A DNA stretch of 64,000 nt from SM1-73 sp964588305 (GCA_964588305.1 CAZPOP010000018.1:1-64000); one strand, 5' to 3'; positions 35,066 to 44,422 are shown, counted from the first letter of the stretch. Numbers and translations: made by a program. The notes: generated by a model from the letters alone, not told the origin.

Positions 35066-36487
35066 ATGAAAAACGATGTTTTTTTGAAAAAGGTTAGGCA
35101 AACCATCGCTCACTATGATCTACTGCAAAAAGGAGACAATATCCTGGTGGCGGTCTCCGGGGGGCCGGATTCTGTGGCTTTGCTTTATGCCTTGTTGGAG
35201 ATTAAAGACGCGTTTGATCTGCAACTTTTGGTGGCTCATCTGAATCACAAATTAAGAGGCGCGGAATCAGATCAGGACCAAAAGTTTGTGAAGAATTTAG
35301 CCTCCAAGCTCAACTTAAGATTCTTCTCAAAATCAGTAGACGTCAAAAGGGAAGCCAAAGAGAAGAAACTATCGCTGGAGGAGGCTGCTAGGTCGATTCG
35401 TTACCAATATCTGGAGAATCTAGCCGATAGAATCAAAGCTGACAAGATTGCCGTGGGGCATCACGCTGATGATCAGGCAGAAACCTTTCTGATGAGACTC
35501 TTGAGGGGTGCGGGTGGATCAGGCCTCTCCGGGATTCCTCCAAAAAGGGGAAGAATTATAAGACCTTTGATTAACGTCAAGAGAGAAGAGGTCGAGAAAT
35601 TCTTGAAGGAAAAAAAGGTTTCATCTCGAACTGACTCGTCTAACCTGTTGCCCAACTATTTCAGAAACAAAATCAGGCTTTTGCTTCTGCCTCAGATCAA
35701 GAAGAAATTCAATCCCAGGATCGTGGATGTTTTGAATCGAGCCGCCAATATCATATCTTTGCAGCAGCAGTATGTTGAAAAAAAGTGCGAAGAGATTTTG
35801 CGTCTCGTTTGTAAAAGCAAAAGGCAGGATAAAATAGTTCTTGATTTGAGGAGATTTATCGATTATGATGTAAGTTTGAAAAGGGAGATGATCAGGCTTT
35901 GTGTCAAGGAACTTAACAAGGATTTCACAGAGCTGTCCTTTGAGTCCATCGAACGAACCCTGAACCTGATCCGAAAAGGAAAAAGTGGGAGGTCCGCAGG
36001 ATCCATAGGAAAGGTTAGATTAACCAGAAAACTATGGGCTGAAGTTTCCGGCAAAGATTTGGCAATTTACTCAGGAGAAAAGAGAACGCGCAATCATCCG
36101 ATTTCTCTTCCCGGAGAGAGACATTTCAGAACTACGGGAATGAGGATCAAATCGGAGATCGTCGCTCGTTCCTCTTTGCCAAAGAGGATAAGATCAAAGG
36201 GCGAGTCAGTTGCATTATTGGATTGGGAAGAATTGAAAGCACCGTTTCGTCTGCGTAACAGAAGGCCGAGAGACAAGTTTAAGCCCTTGGGAATGGAAGG
36301 AACAAAGAGCATCGCCGATTTCCTGATTGATATGAAGGTTCCCCGGTACGAAAGAGACGAGGTGATGCTTCTGACCACGAAAGGAAGAATCGCCTGGATT
36401 TTGGGTTACAGAATTGGTGATGAATTCAAAGTAACCGATAAAACTAAAAAGGTCTTGAGAATAGAAGTGGCGTTCGATGGAATTTGA
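35066..36487 (+). CDS. tilS: tRNA(Ile)-lysidine synthetase
   Basis: 473 residues. It adds lysine to cytidine 34 of tRNA-Ile with ATP so that AUA is read as isoleucine; cytoplasmic and essential in most bacteria. The PP-loop SGGPDS (31-36) lies in NILVAVSGGPDSVALL, followed by LVAHLNHKLRG, GHHADDQAETFLMRLLRG and FRNKIRLLLLPQI, all diagnostic. The C-terminal part (RLRNRRPRDKFKPLGM, then DMKVPRYERDEVMLL) is the TilS tRNA-binding C-domain, so the protein is full length. First gene of the tilS-hpt-ftsH order common in bacteria. Confidence 0.95.
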   Translation: MKNDVFLKKVRQTIAHYDLLQKGDNILVAVSGGPDSVALLYALLEIKDAFDLQLLVAHLNHKLRGAESDQDQKFVKNLASKLNLRFFSKSVDVKREAKEKKLSLEEAARSIRYQYLENLADRIKADKIAVGHHADDQAETFLMRLLRGAGGSGLSGIPPKRGRIIRPLINVKREEVEKFLKEKKVSSRTDSSNLLPNYFRNKIRLLLLPQIKKKFNPRIVDVLNRAANIISLQQQYVEKKCEEILRLVCKSKRQDKIVLDLRRFIDYDVSLKREMIRLCVKELNKDFTELSFESIERTLNLIRKGKSGRSAGSIGKVRLTRKLWAEVSGKDLAIYSGEKRTRNHPISLPGERHFRTTGMRIKSEIVARSSLPKRIRSKGESVALLDWEELKAPFRLRNRRPRDKFKPLGMEGTKSIADFLIDMKVPRYERDEVMLLTTKGRIAWILGYRIGDEFKVTDKTKKVLRIEVAFDGI

Positions 36488-36510
36488 AGGTTCTTCGAGC
36501 TTGCCGATTC

Positions 36511-36526
36511 GCAGGCTAAAGCCTGC
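36511..36526. repeat. short palindrome GCAGGC-TAAA-GCCTGC
   Basis: Perfect 6-bp arms around TAAA, between tilS and hpt, ending 12 bases before the hpt start. Same inner design (GGC-TAAA-GCC) as the element at 569-625. Confidence 0.6.
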
Positions 36527-36538
36527 GGCTACCGAAAC

Positions 36539-37078
36539 GTGAAACTTGATTTGGAAACACTGATCTCCAAGGAGAGACTGAAGAAAAAGGTTAAAAAGCT
36601 GGCGTCACAAATCTCTGAAGACTACAAAGACAAAAATCCTATATTGGTGGGGATACTCAAAGGAAGTTTCGTCTTCTTGGCAGATCTAATCAGAGAACTG
36701 AAGATATCTCACCAGATCGATTTTATCTCCGTGGCCAGCTATGGCTCGAGAAAAAAGGCTTCAGGCGTGGTGAGGTTGCTCAAAGATTTAAGCACCAATA
36801 TAGAAGGGAAGGACGTAATTATAGTGGAGGATATCGTAGATTCTGGATTGACCCTTAACTATATAAGAAATAATCTGTCGACCAGAAACCCAAAAAGCCT
36901 GGAAGTCGTGACACTTCTGGACAAGAAAGAGAGAAGAAGGGTTAACATACCTTTGAAATATGTGGGCTTCTCCATACCGAGTTGCTTTGTGGTGGGGTAT
37001 GGTTTGGATTACGACGAGCAATACCGAAATTTACCTTATGTTGCGAAGCTTGAAGAAGATCGGGGGTCAGAGGCCTGA
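36539..37078 (+). CDS. hpt: hypoxanthine phosphoribosyltransferase
   Basis: 179 residues. It salvages hypoxanthine or guanine with PRPP to IMP or GMP. The PRPP-binding loop is VIIVEDIVDSGLTL (EDIVDSG at 97-103); KGSFVFLADL and the closing GYGLDYDEQYRNLPYVA are typical of this group. The start is GTG at 36539 with no visible Shine-Dalgarno, because the palindrome at 36511-36526 occupies the upstream site; translation may be coupled to tilS or initiate poorly. Lies between tilS and ftsH. Confidence 0.92.
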   Translation: MKLDLETLISKERLKKKVKKLASQISEDYKDKNPILVGILKGSFVFLADLIRELKISHQIDFISVASYGSRKKASGVVRLLKDLSTNIEGKDVIIVEDIVDSGLTLNYIRNNLSTRNPKSLEVVTLLDKKERRRVNIPLKYVGFSIPSCFVVGYGLDYDEQYRNLPYVAKLEEDRGSEA

Positions 37079-37087
37079 GGCACGAAA

Positions 37088-39211
37088 ATGCTTTTGAGGA
37101 AGTCAGGTGAAGAGGATATGAAGATTCTAGATGAACCTTTTAGAAGAGAGCCAAAAAACCAAAGAGGAAGGATGAGCCGATCCAATCGTCCTCCTGACAG
37201 AAGAAGACCTCCGGATGAAAAAAAGGGTGAATTCAGGTGGAGGAAAGCCAGCCGAACTCTGATCTTCTGGGTCATACTTCTGCTTCTCTCCATTTCCTTG
37301 TTTCAGTATTATTCCCGTGGAAAAGGGGACGTGGTTTCCATAAACTACACCGAGTTTATGCAGCAGTTGGAGAATTCGAATGTCAAAAAAGTTATCATGA
37401 TGGAAAAAGACATCGAGGGGGAATTCATCCAGCAGATCACCAAAACAGAGGGAAACAAGACCGGGCAATACAGCAAGTTCAAACTCCATATCCCTTTTGA
37501 GGACCCATCTCTTTTAGAGAAGCTGGAGGCAAAAAGCGTGGAGATAGATGCTGAACCCCAGCGCACCAACTGGTCAACCATACTCTTGACATCTCTTCCC
37601 TGGATAATCTTAATTGTTTTCTGGCTTTTCATGATAAGGCAGATGCAGGGCGGACCCAAGGGGCTTTTCTCCTTTGGCAAAAGCAAAGCTAAGCTTCTGG
37701 CTGGTGACCGTCCCAGGGCGACCTTCAATGACGTGGCCGGAGCAGATGAGGCCAAGGAGGAGTTGCAGGAGATAATAGAATTCTTGAAAGATCCGGCGAA
37801 ATTCCAGAAACTGGGAGGAAAGATACCCAAGGGAGCGCTCCTTTTGGGTGCACCCGGAACCGGAAAAACTCTTTTGGCCAGAGCCGTGGCAGGAGAGGCC
37901 GGAGTCTCCTTCTTCAGCATGAGCGGTTCCGATTTCGTGGAGATGTTTGTGGGTGTGGGTGCGTCTCGGGTAAGAGATCTTTTCGATCAGGGGAAGAGAA
38001 GTGCTCCCTGTATCATCTTCATCGACGAGATAGATGCGGTGGGAAGACACAGGGGAGCCGGATTGGGCGGTGGACACGACGAAAGGGAACAGACCCTCAA
38101 CCAGCTATTGGTGGAGATGGATGGATTTGAGTCCAACGAAGGGGTGATCCTTCTGGCCGCCACCAACCGTCCGGACGTGCTGGACCCGGCGCTATTGAGG
38201 CCCGGACGATTTGATAGGCAGATCGTGGTCGACATTCCGGACGTGAGGGGGAGAGAAGGAATACTTAAGGTGCACACCCGCAAGATACCAGTGGCAGAAG
38301 ACGTCGATTTGTCCATCATTGCCCGGGGCACTCCCGGATTCTCTGGGGCAGATTTGGCCAACATGGTTAACGAAGCCGCCCTCTTGGGTGCCCGACGAAG
38401 TCACGACAAGGTAAAGATGCGGGATTTCGAGGATGCCAAAGACAAGGTAATGATGGGAACCGAAAGAAGAAGTCTGGTGATAAATGAGGAGGAGAAGAAA
38501 TCCACCGCCTATCATGAATCCGGACACGCTCTAATATCCAAACTGGTTCCCGGATCCGATCCGGTGCATAAGATGACCATCATTCCGAGAGGACTCTCGC
38601 TGGGATCCACTCATTATCTTCCCATCGATGAAAAACACACTCATTCCAAGAAATATCTGAAAACCAAACTTCTCCATCTCTTGGGAGGACGGGTGGCAGA
38701 GAAGTTGGTTTTCCAGGAGTTGACCACCGGAGCCGGTAACGATATCGAAAGGGCTACCGGCCTGGCCAGAAAGATGGTATGTGAGTGGGGAATGAGCGAA
38801 AGATTGGGGCCTTTGACCTTCGGCAAAAAAGAAGAGCAGATATTTCTGGGCCGCGAGATAGCTACTCACCGGGACTACAGTGAACACACTGCTCAGGAGA
38901 TAGATAAAGAGGTGAGGCGAATCGTTGAGGAAGCAGAAGAGAAGGCAACAGAACTTTTGGGCGCCAATTTGGACAAGCTCCATCTTTTGGCCACCGCCCT
39001 TTTGGAGCGGGAGATTCTGGATGGGGAGGAGATAGATAAAATCCTGCGGGGGGAGAAACTCGAGGCCCTGAAACTGGAAGCAAAGGAGGAGAAGCCGGCA
39101 GAACCTGCTCCCCTCACGCCTGAGCCTTCCCATCGGCCTGAGCCCTCAGGGTCGAAGGCACGACCAACGCAGGATCAGTCGCTTGCTTCAGATGAACAAA
39201 AGAAAGATTGA
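37088..39211 (+). CDS. ftsH: ATP-dependent zinc metalloprotease FtsH
   Basis: 707 residues. A membrane-anchored AAA+ protease that degrades membrane and regulatory proteins. Order: basic N-terminal tail, first transmembrane helix (about 57-73), periplasmic domain, second helix near 160-180, AAA domain with Walker A GAPGTGKT (254-261), Walker B IIFIDEIDAVG, the second region of homology ATNRPDVLDPALLRPGRFD, then the zinc motif HESGH (476-480) and a charged C-terminal tail. The N-terminal tail before the first helix is longer and more basic than usual; Met11 is an alternative start. The end overlaps folE by 20 bases. Confidence 0.95.
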   Translation: MLLRKSGEEDMKILDEPFRREPKNQRGRMSRSNRPPDRRRPPDEKKGEFRWRKASRTLIFWVILLLLSISLFQYYSRGKGDVVSINYTEFMQQLENSNVKKVIMMEKDIEGEFIQQITKTEGNKTGQYSKFKLHIPFEDPSLLEKLEAKSVEIDAEPQRTNWSTILLTSLPWIILIVFWLFMIRQMQGGPKGLFSFGKSKAKLLAGDRPRATFNDVAGADEAKEELQEIIEFLKDPAKFQKLGGKIPKGALLLGAPGTGKTLLARAVAGEAGVSFFSMSGSDFVEMFVGVGASRVRDLFDQGKRSAPCIIFIDEIDAVGRHRGAGLGGGHDEREQTLNQLLVEMDGFESNEGVILLAATNRPDVLDPALLRPGRFDRQIVVDIPDVRGREGILKVHTRKIPVAEDVDLSIIARGTPGFSGADLANMVNEAALLGARRSHDKVKMRDFEDAKDKVMMGTERRSLVINEEEKKSTAYHESGHALISKLVPGSDPVHKMTIIPRGLSLGSTHYLPIDEKHTHSKKYLKTKLLHLLGGRVAEKLVFQELTTGAGNDIERATGLARKMVCEWGMSERLGPLTFGKKEEQIFLGREIATHRDYSEHTAQEIDKEVRRIVEEAEEKATELLGANLDKLHLLATALLEREILDGEEIDKILRGEKLEALKLEAKEEKPAEPAPLTPEPSHRPEPSGSKARPTQDQSLASDEQKKD

Positions 39212-39767
39212 AAAAGCGGTGGAGATGATCCTGGAGGCGGTAGGTGAGGATCCCCAAAGGGAAGGGCTGAAAGAAACTCCCCGAAGGGTGGCAGAATTTT
39301 ATGCAGAGATATTCGCCGGACTGAATGAGAATCCGCAAGCCCAAGTCAAGCTTTACTCGGCCCCCAACCAGGACGAGATGATCATCGCCAAGGATATTTT
39401 TTTCCATTCCTTGTGCGAGCACCATCTTCTGCCATTTTTTGGAAAGGCACACATCGCTTACATTCCCTCAGATAACAAGGTCACCGGATTTTCCAGATTG
39501 GTGCGGGTGGTGGAGGTTTTGGCCCGAAGACCCCAGCTGCAGGAACGTTTGACCGCCCAGGTGGCTGATACATTGATGGAGGTTCTAAAGCCCAAGGGGG
39601 TCTTGGTGGTGATCGAGGCGGAACAAATGTGTCTCACCATGCGCGGTTTGAAAAAGTACGGATCGGTGACCATCACCTCTGCCATACGCGGAACGCTGAA
39701 GAAAGATGCCCTCAGAAAAGAAGCCTTCGCCTTGATAAAGGGAAGCGCATTATCCGAAGAGACCTAA
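39192..39767 (+). CDS. folE: GTP cyclohydrolase I
   Basis: About 191 residues from the ATG at 39192 (a TTG lies nine bases upstream in frame). It converts GTP to dihydroneopterin triphosphate, the first step of folate synthesis. Zinc-binding CEHHLLPF and the partner Cys in QMCLTMRG are present, with KVTGFSRLVRVVEVLARRPQLQERLT in between, the family's best-conserved block. It overlaps the ftsH end by 20 bases, so translational coupling is likely. folP follows 122 bases on. Confidence 0.95.
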   Translation: MNKRKIEKAVEMILEAVGEDPQREGLKETPRRVAEFYAEIFAGLNENPQAQVKLYSAPNQDEMIIAKDIFFHSLCEHHLLPFFGKAHIAYIPSDNKVTGFSRLVRVVEVLARRPQLQERLTAQVADTLMEVLKPKGVLVVIEAEQMCLTMRGLKKYGSVTITSAIRGTLKKDALRKEAFALIKGSALSEET

Positions 39768-39889
39768 GGATGCACAGACAACCGACCCCTCCCAGGCATT
39801 CCTGACCGAGAATTCCAGCCACTGTATGGGGTACGGAGATGTCCTGAGAAGAAAGAAACAGCCCATTCAGGATCCACGAAGGTTCACTA

Positions 39890-40774
39890 ATGCCACAGAC
39901 CACGGTGCAAAAGGGAGACAAATTCAAGCTCAATTTCGCCAAGAGGATTCTTGATCTTTCGTCGCGCACGCACCTTATGGGAATCTTGAATGTGACCCCG
40001 GATTCCTTTTCAGACGGAGGGAAATTCTTGAAATTCGATGATGCGGTTAGGCACGGAGTAAGAATAGCAGAGGAAGGTGCGGATATGATCGATGTGGGTG
40101 GGGAATCGAGTCGCCCCGGGTCGGATCCGGTTACCATTGAAGAGGAACTCTCCAGAGTGATTCCGGTGATAGAAAAGCTATCCAAACAAATAGATATTCC
40201 CATTTCCATCGATACCTACAAGTCAGAAATCGCCAGAAAGGCTTTGGATGCTGGGGCAGAGATGATAAATGACATAAGCGCTTTGAGATTCGATCCCCGG
40301 ATGAAGAAAATCGCCGCCGAATGCCAGGTGCCCATTGTCTTAATGCACATTAAGGGGACTCCTAGAAACATGCAGGAGAATCCATATTATGATGATGTGA
40401 TAGAGGAGATAACAAAGTACTCGCGGGAAAGCATCCAGCTGGGAATAAACGCCGGAATGAAAAAGGAGAACATCGTAATCGATCCAGGGATCGGATTCGG
40501 AAAAAGACTTCAAGATAATCTAAACATATTGAAAAATCTCAAAAAGTTTTTTATATTGGATTGTCCGATTTTGATTGGTACGTCCAGAAAATCGTTCATC
40601 GGCAAAATCCTCGACTTGCCGGTCGAGGAGAGATTGGAGGGAAGCTTGGCCGCTTTGGCGGTCAGCATAATGAACGGGGCAAACATAGTCAGGGTGCACG
40701 ATGTCAAGGAGAGTAAAAGGGTGGCTGGTTTGATAGATGCGATTCTTAAGGGTGAGTTGAAGAACTCCAGCTAA
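39890..40774 (+). CDS. folP: dihydropteroate synthase
   Basis: 294 residues. It joins p-aminobenzoate to dihydropterin pyrophosphate. Signatures: MGILNVTPDSFSDGG, IDVGGESSRPGS (pterin and sulfonamide site region), ISIDTYKSEIARKALDAGA, INDISAL, VIDPGIGFGK and LIGTSRKSFIG. A ~20-residue extension precedes the usual start. The 122-base gap from folE shows nothing recognised. Together with folE and folC this gives much of the folate pathway, but folB and folK are not in the window. Confidence 0.95.
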   Translation: MPQTTVQKGDKFKLNFAKRILDLSSRTHLMGILNVTPDSFSDGGKFLKFDDAVRHGVRIAEEGADMIDVGGESSRPGSDPVTIEEELSRVIPVIEKLSKQIDIPISIDTYKSEIARKALDAGAEMINDISALRFDPRMKKIAAECQVPIVLMHIKGTPRNMQENPYYDDVIEEITKYSRESIQLGINAGMKKENIVIDPGIGFGKRLQDNLNILKNLKKFFILDCPILIGTSRKSFIGKILDLPVEERLEGSLAALAVSIMNGANIVRVHDVKESKRVAGLIDAILKGELKNSS

Positions 40775-40780
40775 CACTTT

Positions 40781-40886
40781 GTCATTCTGACCCCGCCTTT
40801 GGCGGGGGAAGAATCTTCATATGAACCGAAGAGATTCTTCGGTCGCGGAGTTCACCCCGCCTCTGGCGGGGTTCCCTCAGAATGAC
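40781..40886. repeat. MITE-like palindromic element
   Basis: 106 bp bounded by perfect 10-bp inverted repeats GTCATTCTGA (40781-40790) and TCAGAATGAC (40877-40886), with inner stems CCCCGCC...GGCGGGG and GAAGAATC/GATTCTTC. It begins seven bases after the folP stop codon. Confidence 0.75.
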
Positions 40887-40974
40887 AATATGGCTCTGCC
40901 AACACGCCGTCAAGCCTGACCCCGAGTTGCGGTAGTTCGCGTTGGGAATTCATCTCTAAGCTCTTTATCTGGTC

Positions 40975-41739
40975 ATGGAGTTATTTCACATAAGCTTTTT
41001 GAAATTCGACTTGCTCGATTTAATCGATGTGGTCATCGTGGGATTTTTGTTCTATCGGGTCCTTTTACTGATGAAAGGGACAAGGTCTGTGCAGATAGTC
41101 ATCGGCCTTTTCCTGCTCTTTTTGGTCTCCTTTTTCGCCTTTTGGTTTCAGCTGGAGGGGATGAAGTGGCTGATCACGAACATCGCCACCGTGGGAATAT
41201 TGGTTTTGGTCATCGTCTTTCAACCTGAGATCAGGGGCGCGCTGGCTCAGATCGGTCACAACAAACTCTTCCGCATGTTTTTTAAATATGAGAAGGAGAG
41301 AACCTTAGATGAGCTGGTAAGGGCAGCCGTCAAGCTGTCACAGCTTCGTTATGGGGGATTGATGGTCATAGAGAGAGACATAGGATTGAAAACCTTCATA
41401 GAGACCGGAAAGACAATAAATGCCGAGGTTTCGTCCGACCTGCTGGTGACAATATTCACCCCTTACACCCCCCTGCATGACGGAGCGGCCATAATTCAGG
41501 GAGACTTTGTGGTGGCTGTGGCATGTACTCTCCCCTTAACCCAGAACCCCCTGTACGGCAAATTGTTCGGGATGAGACATAAGGCCGCCATCGGCATAAC
41601 GGAGGAGTCCGATGCCATCGTCATTGTGGTCTCCGAGGAGAATGGGAAAATCTCCGTTGCTTTCAGGGGTGTACTGCATAAGGACATTGACAAAACCATC
41701 TTGAAGGAGACTCTGACCAAGATGGTGAAATCCGGCTAA
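40975..41739 (+). CDS. cdaA: diadenylate cyclase CdaA
   Basis: 254 residues: three membrane helices in the first ~82 residues, then the DAC (DisA_N) domain. The catalytic DGA motif lies in PLHDGAAIIQGDFVV (169-171) and the second motif is RHK (201-203, RHR in most) in GMRHKAAIGITEESDA. It condenses two ATP into c-di-AMP at the membrane. No ybbR/cdaR or glmM partner follows here, unlike the common operon; obg comes next. Confidence 0.93.
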   Translation: MELFHISFLKFDLLDLIDVVIVGFLFYRVLLLMKGTRSVQIVIGLFLLFLVSFFAFWFQLEGMKWLITNIATVGILVLVIVFQPEIRGALAQIGHNKLFRMFFKYEKERTLDELVRAAVKLSQLRYGGLMVIERDIGLKTFIETGKTINAEVSSDLLVTIFTPYTPLHDGAAIIQGDFVVAVACTLPLTQNPLYGKLFGMRHKAAIGITEESDAIVIVVSEENGKISVAFRGVLHKDIDKTILKETLTKMVKSG

Positions 41740-41768
41740 TAAGGAGGCGCAAGCCACCTGCCACAATC

Positions 41769-42761
41769 ATGTTTGTCGATTATGTAGAGATCAAGGTCAA
41801 AGCGGGGAAGGGAGGAAATGGTTGCACCAGTTTCCGGCGGGAAAAGTACGTTCCCAAGGGAGGGCCGAACGGGGGAGATGGGGGAGATGGAGGCGACGTG
41901 GTAATCAGGGTCGACCCCCACATGACCACCCTGCTGGATTTTCGTTATGTTAAACACTTGAAAGCTGTAAACGGCCAGCACGGGAAGGGAGCTTTGAAGC
42001 ACGGAAAAAGAGGTGAGGATGTCTGGATCAAAGTGCCTTCGGGAACTGTGGTGAAGGACGCCGAATCCAAAAAGATCTTGGTCGATCTCACCAAAGAAGA
42101 TCAGGTTTATCTAGCGGCAAAAGGAGGAAAGGGAGGCAGGGGGAATGCCCGCTTCAAATCCCCCACCCATCAGGCTCCCAGAAGATCTGAGCCCGGGGCC
42201 AAGGGCGAAGAGAGAAAGCTCTCCCTGGAGCTGAAGCTTCTGGCGGACGTGGGAGTGGTGGGGCAGCCTAACGTGGGAAAATCGACCCTTCTGGCTAAGT
42301 TGTCCTCTGCCCGACCCAAAATAGCAGATTACCCTTTCACCACACTTTCTCCCAATCTGGGAATGGTCAAACTGAACGGTAATAGAAGCTTCGTTCTGGC
42401 TGATATACCGGGATTGATCGAAGGAGCACACCAGGGAAAAGGTCTGGGACTCCAATTCTTAAAACATATTCAGAGAACCAAACTTCTGCTCTATCTGTTA
42501 GACGTAACCTCACCGGATATCAAGAGTGATTACGAAGCTCTCAGGGACGAGATAAGACTCTTTGACCCTCAGCTCTTGAGCCGTCCCGGGGTTGTGGCTA
42601 TTAATAAGATCGATCTATCCCCCAAAGGAAAGATAAAGAAAATGACGAGGTTCAACAACGGGCAGAACAATATCTGTTATATCTCCGCTCTGACCGGCCA
42701 GGGGCTGGAAAGCCTTCTGGCTATGCTAGGATCGGAACTCGGAGAGCAGGAAAAGCCATAG
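41769..42761 (+). CDS. obgE: GTPase Obg/CgtA
   Basis: 330 residues. The glycine-rich Obg domain fills about 1-158 (KAGKGGNGCTSFRREKYVPKG, GGDGGDGGDV), followed by the G domain: GQPNVGKST (165-173, G1), TTLSPNLG (switch region), DIPGLIEGAH (G3), NKID (G4). The C-terminal OCT domain of some relatives is absent, which is common. It is a ribosome-assembly and stress GTPase on the 50S particle. dprA follows after 11 bases. Confidence 0.95.
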   Translation: MFVDYVEIKVKAGKGGNGCTSFRREKYVPKGGPNGGDGGDGGDVVIRVDPHMTTLLDFRYVKHLKAVNGQHGKGALKHGKRGEDVWIKVPSGTVVKDAESKKILVDLTKEDQVYLAAKGGKGGRGNARFKSPTHQAPRRSEPGAKGEERKLSLELKLLADVGVVGQPNVGKSTLLAKLSSARPKIADYPFTTLSPNLGMVKLNGNRSFVLADIPGLIEGAHQGKGLGLQFLKHIQRTKLLLYLLDVTSPDIKSDYEALRDEIRLFDPQLLSRPGVVAINKIDLSPKGKIKKMTRFNNGQNNICYISALTGQGLESLLAMLGSELGEQEKP

Positions 42762-42772
42762 AAAGCCAAGAT

Positions 42773-43879
42773 ATGGAGTCGAACCCTTCCGAGCTCAAAA
42801 GCTGGCTTGCCCTTTCCACCGTGCCAAACGTGGGACCGATCCGTTTCATCTCTTTGGTTAAGCATTTCGGTTCTCCGGAGGCCGTTTTATCCGCCCCGGA
42901 AAGGAAGCTTGGTGACTTGCCTGACATTGGACCGATCACCGCCTCCAACATTAAAAGGAACGTGGACTGGAAGCTGACGGAGAAACAGTTGGAGTTGATC
43001 GGAAAAAACCAAGTCCGCCTTTTGACTTTCAAGGATGACGCTTATCCTGAGAATCTGAAATCGATTTATGATCCACCGCCGTTTCTTTTTATCAAAGGGG
43101 AGATCAAAGAGGAGGACAAAAACGCCATTGCTATAGTGGGAGCCCGAGCTGCCTCTGCCTACGGAAACCAAACCGCCCAAAAGATCGGGAGAGAACTGGC
43201 CAAGAGAGGAATCACCATCATCAGCGGATTGGCCTGGGGCATAGACTCGATCGGACATTCCTCTGCACTTGAGGAGAACGGCAGAACCATTGCGGTATTC
43301 GGCTCGGGACTGGACGTGATCTATCCTCCTCAGAACAGAAAGTTGGCAGAAAGAATCATGCCAAAAGGTGCTTTAGTTTCCGAGTTCCTCTTGGGCACCA
43401 AGCCTGAAAAACAAAACTTCCCCAGAAGAAATAGATTAATAAGTGGACTCTCCTTAGGCGTGGTCGTCATTGAGGCAGGTGCCAAAAGTGGGGCGCTTCT
43501 TACCGCCCAACATGGCTTAGAGCAGAATCGAGAGGTCTTCGCAGTTCCCGGAAATATCGGGGCAAAAACCAGCGAAGGCACGAATAGATTGATTAAAGAG
43601 GGAGCCAAACTGGTCACCTCGGTGGAAGACATTTTGGAGGAATTGAGGATGAATATCACACTGCAGCAAACAGAAAAGAGCAAAATCGAGAAGGATTCAT
43701 CCCAGCTTTCCGAACAAGAGAAGAGCATATACGATCTGATGACCGGTGAGCCTTATCATATCGATAAGATTGCTCAAGATATACACGTGACCACATCCCA
43801 GGCTTTGTCGACTCCCTTGTCTTTGGAATTGAAAGGATTCATAAAGCAACTGTCAGGTAAGATGTTTGTACGAGCGTAA
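42773..43879 (+). CDS. dprA: DNA-processing protein DprA
   Basis: 368 residues. It loads RecA on incoming single-stranded DNA in natural transformation. The N-terminal helix-hairpin-helix region (TVPNVGPIRFISLVKHFG, LPDIGPITASNI) is followed by the Rossmann-like domain with AIVGARAASAYG, ISGLAWGIDSIGHSSALE, TIAVFGSGLDVIYPPQNRKL and the GALLTAQHGLEQNREVFAVPG block. A winged-helix-like C-terminus (SEQEKSIYDLMTGEPYHIDKIA) completes it. Full length. It suggests competence; no other com gene is in view. Confidence 0.95.
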   Translation: MESNPSELKSWLALSTVPNVGPIRFISLVKHFGSPEAVLSAPERKLGDLPDIGPITASNIKRNVDWKLTEKQLELIGKNQVRLLTFKDDAYPENLKSIYDPPPFLFIKGEIKEEDKNAIAIVGARAASAYGNQTAQKIGRELAKRGITIISGLAWGIDSIGHSSALEENGRTIAVFGSGLDVIYPPQNRKLAERIMPKGALVSEFLLGTKPEKQNFPRRNRLISGLSLGVVVIEAGAKSGALLTAQHGLEQNREVFAVPGNIGAKTSEGTNRLIKEGAKLVTSVEDILEELRMNITLQQTEKSKIEKDSSQLSEQEKSIYDLMTGEPYHIDKIAQDIHVTTSQALSTPLSLELKGFIKQLSGKMFVRA

Positions 43880-43937
43880 GGGTGATAACCAACGGGAACG
43901 ATGAAAGAAAACAATCGCCAATGTGATTTTGGGTATT

Positions 43938-44107
43938 TGGTTCCGGTTGTGAACAAAAGGCTAACGCCCTAAGTACCCAAAAGAAAAGAGGAGTTGATCC
44001 GGAAGGATTTTGTGGAAGGCTGGCGCCCTGAATCCAGAAGGGATTTGTTCCGCAAAGTCTCCATAAAAGGCTTACGCATTGACTCCCAAAGAAGGATTTC
44101 CCTTACA
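43938..44107. repeat. three degenerate direct repeats upstream of ptsH
   Basis: Related units of 51-59 bp, each with a TTCCGG-like box then AAGGCTNACGCCCT (43955-43969, 44014-44028, 44065-44079) and CCAAAAGAAGGA-like ends. They fill most of the 275-bp gap between dprA and ptsH; otherwise no gene is seen there. Confidence 0.5.
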
Positions 44108-44154
44108 GGTTGGGAATCGAGATTTCAGACTCGTAGATAAAGAAGGATGGTGTT

Positions 44155-44421
44155 TTGGTCGAAAAGAAGGTACAGATAACCAACAGGCTGGGATTGCATG
44201 CCCGTCCTGCCGCCCTGGTGGTGCAAAGGGCAAACAAGTTCAAATCCGAGATCACGCTTCAAAAGGAGGACTTGGAGGTAAACGCCAAAAGTATACTGAG
44301 CGTGATGGCCCTGGCTGCCGAGATGGGAAGCCTTGTGACCATCAAAGCCGAAGGAGAAGATGAAGCTGCGGCGGTGGAGGAATTGGCAAAACTCTTTGAA
44401 CAAAAATTCGGTGAGGAGTAA
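44155..44421 (+). CDS. ptsH: phosphocarrier protein HPr
   Basis: 88 residues. It passes phosphate from enzyme I (next gene) to PTS acceptors. Phospho-His15 is in GLHARPAA and the regulatory Ser46 in NAKSILSVMALAAEMG; both are intact. The start is TTG at 44155, with AGAAGGA upstream and no in-frame ATG nearby. Ser46 phosphorylation would need HPr kinase, not in the window. No sugar-specific EII component is seen, so the pair may serve regulation (inference). Confidence 0.93.
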   Translation: MVEKKVQITNRLGLHARPAALVVQRANKFKSEITLQKEDLEVNAKSILSVMALAAEMGSLVTIKAEGEDEAAAVEELAKLFEQKFGEE

Positions 44422-44422
44422 A

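Noticed and set aside
44079..44363. Frame overlapping ptsH
   Set aside because: Shadow of ptsH, whose HPr motifs are unambiguous.
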